Below, piece after piece: positions 12,960 to 24,100 of a DNA stretch of 64,000 bases. The translations under genes and the position numbers were made by a program. The notes below the pieces were generated by a model. That model saw only the letters and a list, made by a program, of their open reading frames with translations. It did not search any database and was not told where the DNA came from. The DNA comes from Bos javanicus. Its lineage: Eukaryota > Chordata > Mammalia > Artiodactyla > Bovidae. The stretch lies in the NCBI RefSeq assembly GCF_032452875.1, contig NC_083881.1:65417689-65481688 (forward strand), read 5' to 3'. Positions within the stretch are counted from its first letter, which is position 1. The number at the start of each line of letters is the position of its first letter.

Positions 12960-13960
12960 TTGATCCTAGATGCGAAAACGCCATCCGGAAAATTTTTGCA
13001 TTCTACGTCGTCCGCACAGCGCCTCCTGCCGGCCGTGAAGGGCCGCGGGGGTGGAGGCCGGGCTGCCTCCCTGGCTCCGCCGCCCTCCTCCCGCCGGCCA
13101 GCCCCAAGCCCTCCGACCCCGCTGCGCACAGAAGGCGGGAAAACGCGGGCGCCCACCGGGAGACGGTATAGGGCCCAACTCTGGTCTGAGTCCCAGTGAT
13201 CCCGTCAGGCCTCGGCCCCGTCTAGAGCGAGGCTCCAGTATGGGGCGGCCTCGACTGCGCGCCCACGTCAGGCCGCCGCCCAGGGTTTGCCCCCACGGGG
13301 GCCACACCGGACGCCCCGGACGCGGGACCCGGGTCAGTTTGTCCGCGCCCGGCCCCGCGCTCCCATCCTGACTGGGCCGCGCGCCAGCCTCCTATCTGGG
13401 CCCGTAGCTCCGGGCCGCCCCTTGCTCCCCGCGTAAGGCGCGAGCGCGAGCGAGCCCTGGCTGCCGTGAGCAGTCACCATCCTCGCCCGAGTCTCCGTTC
13501 TTCTTTCCCGCCACCTCCCGGAGGGCCCGGCCGGGCTCATTCCCTTCTCACAGCCCCCCACTGCGCTCCTCAGCGAGTAAAACGCGCAGGAGTAGCACAA
13601 ACAAGCGATAACCGAGGAGAGTCCCTCGATGGCCCCCAGTACCCCGCTTCGTGTCTTTTCTCCGGGAGCTGGGCCCGCGCCGCAAGAGCCTCCCTTCCGG
13701 ACTGACGGTCTGGGCGCGCGGAGCCTCGCTCGGGCCGCCCTCACCTGGCTTCGGGCCTGCCCGCGGGAGGACGGCCGTCGAGGCAGGCGACCCCTTGGTT
13801 CAGGCGGAAGCCGTCGGGCCCCCTGTTCCGTGTAGGTTGGACAGCGCGAGGCACGCGCTCTGCTGGCCGCGGAGTGAGCGCGGTCACACAGCCGAACCGC
13901 GCTTGGCAAGACGGGGAGGCATCCCGGGAGCGTCTCTGGGGAGTTGAGAGACTTTTCCTA
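12960..13960. promoter_or_regulatory. CpG island without recognised gene (A)
   Basis: About 1 kb of CpG-dense sequence in an otherwise AT-rich region. Several short overlapping open frames on both strands are what random GC-rich DNA yields; none resembles a family I know. Islands of this size usually mark promoters. On its low-coordinate edge lies a tandem duplication with a minus-strand splice-donor-like GTAAGT, so a minus-strand transcript is possible. In human the next gene on this side of OSR2 is VPS13B, about 60 kb away, so it is unlikely to start here unless the interval is shorter in this species. Confidence 0.6.
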
Positions 13961-13995
13961 GAGGAAGAGGGCACTGAGGAGAGGCCCACAAATTA

Positions 13996-14250
13996 GGCCT
14001 CTCTCTCTCCCCGCCTACCTCCCCTCGATCCCGCTCCTAGGCGCTCCTCTAGGTCCTTCCCCCACCCCGCGCTTTTACCCGTCTCCCCCTTTTCCCTCTC
14101 CTTCCTCCTTCGCCATCTCCCCTCCCTCTGTCTCACCCACCTCCCTTCCAACACTCTTTTCTCTTCCCCTCTCCTTCTAAACCCCTGAAGCCCTCTCCTC
14201 TCCCCACCTCTTTTCCCCACTTTCCCTCTCGCCTGCGTCCGCCCCTCACT
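13996..14250. repeat. Polypyrimidine-rich tract
   Basis: About 250 bp in which the plus strand is overwhelmingly C and T (runs such as ctctctctccccgcc and cttttccctctccttcctcc) with scattered purines. It separates CpG blocks A and B. Such tracts can form triplex DNA; no gene is visible. Confidence 0.75.
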
Positions 14251-14439
14251 TGGCACTCAACATCTAAAAAGCTAATGTTTCTAAAAGTTTACTAAAAGCA
14301 AACTGTCCCCGGATATGAGGCTAATTTCATCTTTTTTTAAACTACAGCACATAATAGAGTTTCTGGTATACAAGGGGCGCTGCCTAAATATCTATAAATA
14401 ACTCTCAAAAGGAACTGGATCTCCACGCGCAGGCGTTTG

Positions 14440-14880
14440 CCCCCTTCGGTGAAGTCGAAGGTCCGTGTTCTCCATCAGTGAAACCCGAGGGTTTGACGTT
14501 TGTTGTAACTCAAGACCATCCTTCTCTGACCCGGGTACTGCCCAGGCTCCGGGGACTCAAGGACAGACAGAACCGGGGCTGTCTCTTATGGGTGTCGCGC
14601 GGGGCAGTGAGAAACTGGAGGCCGGGGGTCCAGGCTCCTGAAACGCCCTATCTTCGAGGCAGGCGCGCAGGCAGGTGCCTGCATCCGGGCGGTGGGAGCG
14701 CCCTGACCCCCTGCCGCAGCCCCAGCCCCGAAGCTCAGAGCGGGCGCCCAAAGGTCAGGCCAAGCGGACTCTCCGAAGACTCTTGCCAAGGACCGGTTCC
14801 TGGAAGTTGTCTCTCGCCAGGCGCCAGAGACAGGCGTGCCTCCGGGTTTCGTAGAAGGCCCTGCTGCCCGCGCAGGCAAG
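14440..14880. promoter_or_regulatory. CpG-rich block next to island A (B)
   Basis: Second GC-rich block, separated from island A by a pyrimidine-rich tract and a short AT-rich stretch. It contains an ATG-initiated open frame of 146 codons on the plus strand (14478-14918) with no recognised similarity. A ctataaata motif lies upstream at 14390-14398. Whether it is transcribed is unknown. Confidence 0.4.
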
Positions 14881-16287
14881 GCCCTGATTTTCCCTTTGTG
14901 CATCATTTCACTCTTTGAAGAAAAGCCCCAGAGGAACAGTGGCTCTGTCCAGCTCCGGGCTGCTGGTATCCGCGAGCCTGGAGTCCCTTGGCGACCTTTC
15001 TTACTTTCCCGGGGGCAACATATCCGGAGCCATGTTCTGAGCTCTGAGCATGGTCGACCACGTGGCTTCTTTCTGACCAGTGAGTTAACTATAGTTAACT
15101 ATGTATGTATGACATATATATGTATACATTCTTTTTTTTATAAGTTCAAATTTATTACTTGCTCCGTGTGGGAAATATCTAAATCACAGAATTGGGGAAA
15201 ATCAATTTTGAGGTATAACGGCCAACCAAAGTCAAATGATTTTTGATAAATCATTTTATCAAAACAATTTTAAATTAGACAACTTAAAATTTTTAAATTA
15301 ATATACAATATGAAAATTTAAAAATTCAAAGCAATTTTAAATTAGCCACCAATACATGATGTTTCTCTCCCAGAGAAGCCCTGGATATTTAATAACTTTT
15401 AGTTACTTTGTCTTTTATTAGCAATGTTTGGGCATACTAACTTTATCTTTTTTAATGGTTTTTTATTTTTTAAACCAACAATGGAGGTAAGAAAATACCC
15501 TTTATTCTTGAAACTATTTTTAGCATGGTCTTGTTTAGTGGTTAAGTGGTGTCTGACTCTTTTGTGACCCCATGGACAGTAGCCAGCCAGGTTCCTCTGT
15601 CCACGGGATTTCCCAGGCAAGAATACTGAAGTAGGTTGTCATTTCCTTCTCCATAAACAGAAATGTGTTAGCTGTTGGCACAAGTAGAGAATCTTCAAGG
15701 AAAAAGAGATTGCCAAGACTGGCATATGGGGGACTTAGGACCCAATACAACTCTTGTGCTCAACTGGTTAAGTGTCTTTGGGCAAGTCACTAACTCCCTT
15801 TTTCCTTTCATTTCACTGCTTACTAGATAAAGTTGTTGAGTAAGCCATATGGTTCCTATGCTCTTTTTCCAACTCAGAGGCTCTCCCCCATTAAGAGGTT
15901 TTTTAAAGAATTTGATGACCATTTGAATTAGTTGGTTTTGATTTTCTTTTTATCTCTGTTACATTCAGAGAAAGAGAAGTTAGGAATAGCTTAAAATTTT
16001 TAAAGGGAAAGCATTCAGAAAAGTTACCCAAAAAATGCAGAAAGAAAAAGAAAGTGAAGAGATCAATTAATATAATAACAATAATTTTTAAAGTATCCTA
16101 ATTTAGGGGGTGAAAATAAAACCACACAGAGCAGCTTAAGACTAACCCTCTGGTTCAGGTTTACAAAGGAGCACTGAAGGTCAAGTTTGTAGAGGGCAGG
16201 GTGTGTGTTGGTTTGGTGGGTCCCAATCACACTATCTCATCTCTCTAGACCATCAAATGGAATACTTTGCATCTTAATTGCTTGTTC
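14881..16287. other. Transition from CpG block to AT-rich desert
   Basis: Contains a gtcgaccacgtggc stretch with an E-box CACGTG at about 15059, AT-rich repetition at 15230-15350 (tcattttatcaaaacaattt type) and the SINE at 15529. No gene seen. Confidence 0.45.
15529..15652 (-). mobile_element. BOV-A SINE, 5'-truncated
   Basis: Only the 3' half is present (gtgtctgactcttttgtgac ... aagaatactgaagtaggttg on plus). Confidence 0.88.
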
Positions 16288-16508
16288 CATGCGCGAGCTA
16301 AGTCCCTTCAGTCGTGTCCAACTCTGGAACTCTGTAGACAGTAGCCCGCCAGGCTCCTCTATCCATGGGATTCTCTAGGCAAGAATACTGGAGTGGGTTG
16401 CCATTCCCTTCTCCAGGGGGGGTCTTCCCAACCTAGGGATCAAACACGTGTCTCTTATGTCCCCACCACTGGCGGGCAGATTCTTTTCCACTAGTGCCGC
16501 CAGTGTGT
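16288..16508 (-). mobile_element. BOV-A/Bov-tA SINE
   Basis: Plus strand shows cagtcgtgtccaactctg and gcaagaatactggagtggg through a degenerate head near 16500. Confidence 0.9.
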
Positions 16509-17077
16509 CTAAAAGCTGTTTGTTGTCTTAATGTTCCTAGGGTGAGTGGTGGAACCTGGCCATGAGTAAAATGCAAAAATGACCGGGTGGGGAAGAAAGA
16601 AATGAGATTTAAAGAATCTCCAGCAATGTAATATCTTAAAAAAAAAAAAAAAAAAAAACAACTTTCTTTAGCTTCTTAGGTTTACAGAGCCAAAGGTTGA
16701 AATCTCTCATCCTAAACTCATTCCTTCATAAACCAAGAGTCCGTCTGCATCCGTTGTGGACTGGACACTACAGGTTATGTGCTAGGTCCCCTACGTTGGA
16801 CAAATCTGGGGATCCAGTTTACAAACTAGTGAAAAAGATGGGTGGTATGAAACGCACTCTGACATAGCAATACATGGGTATATTAAGAAGAAATACCAGA
16901 GTCAAGATCAAGAAAAAGCTCTCCAGAAAAGTTCCTCTTAAGCTGAATGTTAAGGAAAGAGTTGAAAGAGGAGACAGTTGGGCAAGGGGGCAGCAGAGGG
17001 GGAAGAAGGAGGGAAGGATGAGCATCCAAAGGACACGCCAGAAGGCCCAAGGATAGACATAGCTTCCTTTAGAGAGG

Positions 17078-17357
17078 TTCATTGGAAGGACTGATGCTGA
17101 GACTGAAACTCCAATACTGTGTGGCCACCAGATGTGAAGAGTCAACTCATTGGTAAAGACCTTGATGCTGGGAAAGATTGAGGGCAGGAGGAGAAGGGGG
17201 TGACTGAGGATGAGGTGGTTGGATAGCATCACTGACTCAATGAACATGAATTTGAGCAAATTCTGGGAGATAATGAAGGATAGGGAAGCCTGGTGTGCTG
17301 CAGTCCATGGGGACTCAAAGAGGCGAACATGACTTAGGGACTGAACAGCAACAAAAC
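17078..17357 (+). mobile_element. BovB LINE 3'-end fragment
   Basis: Plus-strand sequence with ggaaggactgatgctgagac, gaaactccaatactgtgtgg and a decayed gatagggaagcctggtgtgc end. No usable frame. Confidence 0.9.
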
Positions 17358-17399
17358 AAGAGAGGTTCAAGCAATTCTTTAAAGCAAATACAAAGAGTA

Positions 17400-18090
17400 A
17401 AAAGAAAAATAAAGGAATAATGGGAACTACAGCTTAAGAAGTAGGAAGACGTTATATCTTGAAGAGCTTTATGTGCTGAATTTGAACTTTGTCCTGAAAG
17501 TTATGGGAAGCTCTTGAAAGATTTCAAGTGGGAAACAGATGACACAATTTTCTTAGAAAGATCATTTTGTCAGTAATGTTGAGGACATAGGGATTATGTA
17601 GTTTGTAGGGAAACCAGTTAGAAGATGATTGCAGTATTGCCTGATAGAGGTGGTGAGAGTCTGAATTTAGGCAGTGATGGTGGCTGTAGAAATGAAATTG
17701 AGGGATGACAGGGAGAGACGGAGGGACTGATATAAGAGATAATAAAAAGAGACTGGGAGAACTTGATAACTGAGTGTGAGGGATGAGAGAATGAGGAGTA
17801 GAGAAAGATTTCCAGTCTAGGTTAGATACCTGGAAAATTGTTGATGCCACTTACTGAGAGAGAGGTCAGAATGAGAATAGAAAGATGACATGTTCACTTT
17901 GGGACATAATGAATTTTGTGTGTCTATGAGACATACAAGTGGAGATGTCAGATGAGTGGATATCTGAGTTTGGAGTTCAGCAGTGATCAGGGCTAAAGGT
18001 AAAGACTTAGAGGTCACCAGCATAAAAATGGTAACTGAAGGCCCTGTGTTAAGGAGAATGCTTAGAGAGAAAACAAATTTAGGGGACATG
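17400..18090 (+). repeat. Ancient interspersed repeat, family not identified
   Basis: Contains words that recur in mammalian genomes in this order (gagctttatgtgctgaattt, ttgcagtattgcctgataga, gtggagatgtcagatgagtg). The antisense frames here are shadows. I cannot name the family by eye. Confidence 0.35.
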
Positions 18091-18197
18091 ATTTAGCAGG
18101 CCATCAGAAGAGGAAGCCTTGAAAGATATTAAGAAGGTTTGTCCAGAAAGACAGAAGGAAAGCATAATGATAAGCACCATTTTGGGGGACACCTATT

Positions 18198-18460
18198 GGC
18201 TTCTAGTCAATGGCCTGAGACCTTTATATACATTATTTCCCTGAATTCTTATGGCAACCCTAGAAGTTAGATATTATCGAACAGAAAAACTTAAATTCTG
18301 AGAAGTTAAGTAATTTGACTAGAGTATGTTCAATCTCTGGAGTCAGATGAAGCCTCGATTGAAATCCCACTCCCTGGTAGCTATGGGATGTGTACAAATT
18401 TGTAATCTCTCTGAGTCTTGATTTCCTCATCCACATAGGACACAAATAGAACCTACTTCT
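18198..18460 (+). repeat. Left arm of 263-bp inverted duplication
   Basis: It starts ggcttctagtcaatggcctg and ends cacaaatagaacctacttct. Its reverse complement is found at 19028-19290 with about 18 differences in my hand alignment, roughly 93% identity. The arm itself contains an old MIR piece in minus orientation (to about 18330) joined to a MIR in plus orientation (from about 18335, continuing outside the arm to about 18545). Confidence 0.92.
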
Positions 18461-18545
18461 GAGAACTGTTGTGAAGATTAGATGAGAAGGCCTATGTAAA
18501 GTGCTTGGCACAGAGTGAGTACTAGATACCTGATAGTTATTATTC
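18335..18545 (+). repeat. MIR SINE
   Basis: ctctggagtcagatgaagcc, tctctgagtcttgatttcct and gtgcttggcacagagtgagt follow the MIR consensus order. Most of it was copied into the right inverted arm. Confidence 0.7.
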
Positions 18546-18567
18546 TTATTAATAACCATAATAACCA

Positions 18568-18770
18568 GGCTTCCCTTGTGGCTCAGATGGCAAAGGCTCT
18601 GCCTGTAATCCAGAGTTCAATCCCTGGATCTGGAATATCCCCTGGAGAAAGAAATGGCAACACTCTAGGATTCTCACCTGGAGAATCCCATGGACAAAGG
18701 AGCCTGGTGGGCCACAGTCCACGGGGTAGCATAGAGTTCAACATGACTGAGCGACTAACACACAACACAC
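18568..18770 (+). mobile_element. BOV-A SINE inside the inverted-repeat spacer
   Basis: Starts ggcttcccttgtggctcaga and ends in an AC-rich tail. It lies in the spacer between the two inverted arms. Confidence 0.93.
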
Positions 18771-19027
18771 AGAACTATATTAACAGGTTACTGTCTCTTC
18801 TTTTTAGCTCCTTGAGCTGAAAATGTACTCCACATTCTCACCTAAGGTCCTTAGTGTACAACTGAGACCTGAGCCAGGCTAAACTCTCATAAGGCTTTGC
18901 TAAAGACTTGCACATAACTAGATGAGAATGAACACAGAGAGCAAGATAGAGCTTGATAATCTGAAAGTGTATCACTTCATCTTAATATCCCCTACAAGGT
19001 GCTGCCTTCCTGCCCAGCCCAATCTTC

Positions 19028-19290
19028 AGAAGTAGGTTCAATTTGTGTCCTACGTGGATGAGGAAAATCGAGACCCAGAGAGATTACAAATTTCCCCACA
19101 TCCCATAGCTACCAGGGAGTGGGATTTCAATCGAGGTTTCATCTGACTCCAGAGGTTGAACATACTCTAGTCAATCACTTAACTACTCAGAACTTAAGTT
19201 TTTCTGTTTGATAACATCTCACTTCTAGGGTTGCCATAAGAATTCAAGGAAATAATGTATATAAAGGTCTCAGGCCATTGACTAGAAGCC
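19028..19290 (-). repeat. Right arm of 263-bp inverted duplication
   Basis: Reverse complement of 18198-18460, the same length to the base and with nearly no net indels. The spacer between the arms is 567 bp and holds a SINE at 18568-18770. Just outside this arm is a three-copy repeat of about 16 bp (cctagctgcc units, 19288-19335). Confidence 0.92.
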
Positions 19291-20471
19291 TAGCTGCCTT
19301 CCTGCCTAGCTGCCCTCCTGCCTAGCTGCCCTCTCCCTAGAAAAATGGGAGAAGCCATTTTTCCGTACCTCCAGGGAGCATCATCAAATAGTCATTATAT
19401 CTAAAAGTCCAGCAAGAGTATGATCCCACAGGGAGTCAGGGGTTCTCGCCCAAGTCCAAGACCCACCTTCTAAGATCTTGATATTGATCTGAGGACATTC
19501 CCTTTCCAGATGATTGATATAGAGATGCTCACTTTCCTCAAAGAGGATCATATTTATCTCTAGGAGTATGGCCTTATACTATGGCCTCAACAGTAGAGCC
19601 TTATTAGAACACAATCAAATGAGTGCAACATTCATATGAGTGTTACACCCTTTTCATAATTCCTAGAAAAGATGAGACTTCTGCAAACTCTTCTTATTCT
19701 TTCAAAGCCCATTTTCTACTCAAAAGTCACTATGAAAATTGAACGTGAATACAGAAATTGACTATAGTCCAAGTACAACTACAAGCATATAGCAAAAGGG
19801 ACCTGCCAGATTGAGAGTAAGAAAAAAGGTTTTGTCAGTATAATTGAGAAAGAACCATAAATTTATGTTTTCAAAATTAGAAGATGTAAGTAGATATAGA
19901 AATGAATAAATTATTGGTTAGTGTTCACTCATGTGCTTTTAATCCTATAATATGATTAGGTATTTCAAAGTATAGAGACTTTTGATCATGGCTTTAGTAC
20001 AATTCATAATGGCAGTTCTTTTATTTGTTTCTTCACACTTGTTTCAAGGAATGTGGAGACATAGTCTGCCCTAGGGCTCCAATCGGTTTTCCTCCACTCT
20101 AAGGTAGGGATTCTATGCAGACTTTCTGAGTAGTCAGCATAGAAATTCAGTCAGCAAGAGACTCCAAGCCGTGGCCCAATTTGCCCATTCTAGAAGTCAT
20201 CTCCGTTAACCATTTTATGGTAATAGTTACCTGTGAAACATAGAAAAGCTGAAATGTATTTCATTGACCCAGAACATCCATTTTTCATGGGAAATTATCC
20301 TCTTTAGGTTAAAGTTTTTAATGGGATCTGTCATGATGGCAGTAGGTCTCCCCTCAATAAAAAAAGAGGAGCGTTATTGTCAGGGCATTGTAGGAAATGT
20401 TGGGTTATGCTTTGTTAGTCAGATCTCTTTACTACTGGGCTTCTTTGAGACCTTAACCTTTGAGACCTTTT
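19291..20471. other. Intergenic DNA outside the right inverted arm
   Basis: It begins with the 16-bp three-copy repeat; otherwise nothing recognised. Confidence 0.5.
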
Positions 20472-20757
20472 TTTAAATTAATTTTTATTCGAGTATATTT
20501 GCCTTACAATGTGTTAGTTTCTACTGTACAGCAAAATGAATCAGCTATACATATACATATTGGGTTGGCCAAAAAGTTCGTTCAGGTTTTTCAACCCAAA
20601 CAGACCTTTTGGCCAACCCAATACATCCCTTTGCATTTGGACTTGCTTCCCATTCAGGAAGCACAGTGTATTAAGTAGAGTTCCCTATGCTGTGCAGTCT
20701 GTTCTCACTAGTTATCTATTTTATACATAATATCAACAGTGTATATGTGTCAATCCC
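20472..20757 (-). mobile_element. L1 LINE 3'-end fragment (interrupted by the mariner MITE)
   Basis: On the minus strand it carries the ruminant L1 3'-UTR words: tatagcatagg-type start, ctgattcattttgctgtaca and ctaacacattgtaaggcaaa. It is 5'-truncated and non-coding. Confidence 0.7.
20560..20621. mobile_element. Short mariner-type MITE nested in L1
   Basis: 62 bp with terminal inverted repeats ttgggttggccaaaa / ttttggccaacccaa, flanked on both sides by TA, the mariner target duplication. The ends match the bovine mariner terminus (ttgggttggccaaaaagttc). No transposase is left. It interrupts an L1 3' end. Confidence 0.88.
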
Positions 20758-21069
20758 AAGAACTGTTAATGTGCATTGTGAAGTTTCAGATGTATTTGAC
20801 TACAAAATTTTTTGTTTCAGAGAGTCTAACGACACTTTTGTGTCATGGATTATGCTTTAAGGAAACTGTTATTTGCCATAACTATTTGATCTTTTCTGGG
20901 ATAGCTTCTTCCATTGGAGAAAGTCACTTGAACGCTTTCTCTTTATTGAAATCACATTTACCTTCTCCAGGGAGTATCCATTCTCCCCCCTCCCCCCTCC
21001 CTTTCTCTCTCACTGACTAGGAAAACTTCTACATATCTGCCACAGACACCAACATATACTTGAATCATG

Positions 21070-21190
21070 ACATTTATTTATTTATTCATGTTTTTCTTGT
21101 ATTTGTCTCTCATACTAGATTAATATGGTGCCTGACACATGGAGATACTCAAATATTTGTTGAATGGCTAGCAAATGAATGGGAATTATT
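21070..21190 (+). repeat. L2 LINE 3'-end fragment
   Basis: gtgcctgacacatggagata then tttgttgaatggctagcaaa, the L2 tail pattern. Confidence 0.55.
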
Positions 21191-24100
21191 GGAAGAAAAT
21201 ATAAATTCATTCAGAGGAATTTCTTGGTTACAGATATATCTCAGGGATTTCATAGTATCTCAGGTTTTTATCAAAATAAAAAGGACACCCCCAATGATAC
21301 ACCCACTAGGCAAACACCTCTTCTGTATTCTTTTGTCCAGGCACACTTAATCATTACCAAGAGCTCCTGTGAGTGGAACCATAGCTATATAATTCCATTG
21401 GATTGTTTCCATAAGGCTTTTAACTCAAGAAAAAAAAAACATGACTAGTGAAAAGGAATCCTTAATTACATCTTAAAATATGATCAAAAGCAACATTTAA
21501 GAAAAGTGTTTCCAGGGAAGAGCTGAGGATGACACCCAGTATTATAATAATTCGTTTTCCCAAACCTCCGAGCATGTGATCAAAGCTGATACACATTATC
21601 TCAAGTTGGTACCAGAGTGACTCATTTTTTTTTACTTTTTTGGAAGTTATTATTTGGATGAATTAATAGATGAGGAAGAGCCAAACCTGGTCCAGCCAGG
21701 TGTAGACTCTAAGAGTCCTGCTGCCTGATCTCTAATATCTTTTTTTTTTCTTTTTCTTTACTTATTTTAAATGAAGAAACTGTGGCCTTTGGCAGCTTGA
21801 GCTACTATCATGCAATTCAGGCCCTTTTAAATAAAGATACAAATATAGCAAGTTAGAACTTGCAGGAGGAGGACAATGAAATCTCCTCATTAAATGTGTA
21901 GGTGGTTGCAAACAGCTTCGTTATTAGGCAAATGAATGTGATACAAGTACTCTTGATGGCCTGTGTGCTCAATGCTGGGATCATTCAGTTAATCTGGGCC
22001 AAGGATTTAAAGGATTCTTACCAGTAAGGTTTCAGCTCTAACCAGTTAATCCTCCTTCCTACCACACCACCAGAGAAGGAAATAAAACAATGAAGCTTCT
22101 AATTCCCTCTCCTTCCTCCCATAAGGTGTGCTAACATTGATTCATTGGTAGTTGTTGACAGATCTCCCAGGAAGACTAAAATTTGCTAAATTCACAGACA
22201 CATTTGGATGAAAGAGATGAAAACTTCTTAGTCCAGAATCTAAGCAAAGAAAAGACTAAGCAATGTATTTTTCTGAGGACCTAGTGATGTGCTGACCCAA
22301 TTCCCTAACAATTCTAAACATTTTACAAAGCACAATTCAAACATCTCATCTGTTTATATAAGAGAAATTTTCCTCCTCCTCACCCTCCCCTTCCTCCTCT
22401 AACCGTTAGGGAAAGTAGAGGACAGGATTGAAGCCAGTCATTGGAAGGTGCAAGGAGGTGAATTTTGAATGGAGCCTAAGACTTTTCTCTCATCCCGTGT
22501 TATTTAACAATGGAATCTGCAACTTCTTTAAATAAATAATGAGTGCTCTTTCCATTAGTAATACTATGTGAGGGATGGACAAAGACATTTCTAAAGTACC
22601 TTCCAATTCAAAGACATTTCAATTCTTGAAGCATAATGAAGACCACCACTTGAACATAGGCTGGCTGTCCTGAGGAGCAAATTAGTGCCCATCAGCTCTG
22701 GTCCTTAACTTGTTTGATAAATAATGTTTCCTTCTTCACTGGTGCTGAGAGCTGGAAAGGGAGGTGGGGTTGAAAAAATAAAACACCTGCTGAGCAAATA
22801 AAACAACTTGTTGCCTATTTTAATAGAAAATTTAGAAGTTGCTCTCTCTTTCCAAAAGGAGGAACCCTGTTGGAATAAATACTCTTTGTTCACCAGAACT
22901 GTGAGATCCCCATAATGAGAAGAAAGTTGATTGGGAATCATATTCCCAATCATCATATTGGAAATCATCTATAAAATCAATTTTCAATTAATATTTACTA
23001 ACAGTCTTCTAAGAAAGGCCTGACAAATGGATTCTTAATCTGATGTTTTCCAACCCTATATATATATTACAGCATATATTATTTCTAATATCAAAGAATA
23101 AGATTTTAAACATAACTTTAAATTGGCTCCAAACTATTTTAGGCATACGTTAAATTCTTCTAGTCTTTATACTAATATATATAATTTTACTCTATCAATT
23201 GTACTTTAATTTTTGTTTGTTTTTCAAGACATATTGGACACATCATATGCAAACCATTGTGCTAGACGCTTTCACATAGCTTGCATTTGGATAAATAGTT
23301 GTAGGGCAATGAGTTAGCAGAGGAGTTTAGATTATTAGTTCATAGGAAAGCTTCAGAGAATTCAGTGCATATACTAGTAATTACAATAATGATAAATATC
23401 TAGGGTCCACATTGCAGTTTTTATCTTTTAAAATCCTTTACTGTACACTCCTTTACTTTGTTGGGATTTTTTTCTCTGCTTTACTGTTTTTTGGCTTTTT
23501 TGTTAGTAACTTTATTGAGGTAGCATTCATATACTATAAGCTTTACTAATTCTTAACCTTAATAGTAAGAGATAAAACAGAAAAAGCCTTAACTGTTAAA
23601 AAAAAATGAGCAATTCTTTAAGACTTCATGTTACACTAATATTTAAATTTAAGTATGTTTTAAAGGCAGATTAAAAGGAAGAAAATATTTTGAGGCAAAG
23701 TTAGATGAGTTTGAGGAGAGAATAAAGGCATCTAAAAAATAGCATAAGAAAGGAATAGTTGATGATATAAAGTATATATATCAAGGGAGTGAGTCTGGAA
23801 ACTAAGTTTGGTTTGGTGAATATCTAAAGAGCTGATGGGGGTTTTGAAAGAGGATGGGAAAGATTAAGAGACTAGCCAAGTTAATTTGGAAATAAGCCAG
23901 CTTCATGTATAATAAGGTAAGATCTATCCGAGAGGATTGGTAATTCAAGAAGGTGGCCAAAGAAAGCTTGCTGCACAAGGAGCAAAGATAAATCAAAATA
24001 GACTGATGTCTGAAGTTTAACTCAAGGGATAAAAATAATTTGTATATATATTTTTGCAATATAAAATGAGGACAAGTGGCAGATAGCCTATGAATTAAAG

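Noticed and set aside
13334..13909. 191-codon minus-strand open frame (and many overlapping ones) in the CpG island
   Set aside because: Several equally long frames overlap on both strands, they are Arg/Pro/Gly-rich, and none has a known motif. Typical of stop-poor CpG-rich sequence.
16819..17370. 183-codon minus-strand open frame
   Set aside because: It runs antisense through a BovB 3'-end fragment (17078-17357) and into unique DNA, and has no known domain.
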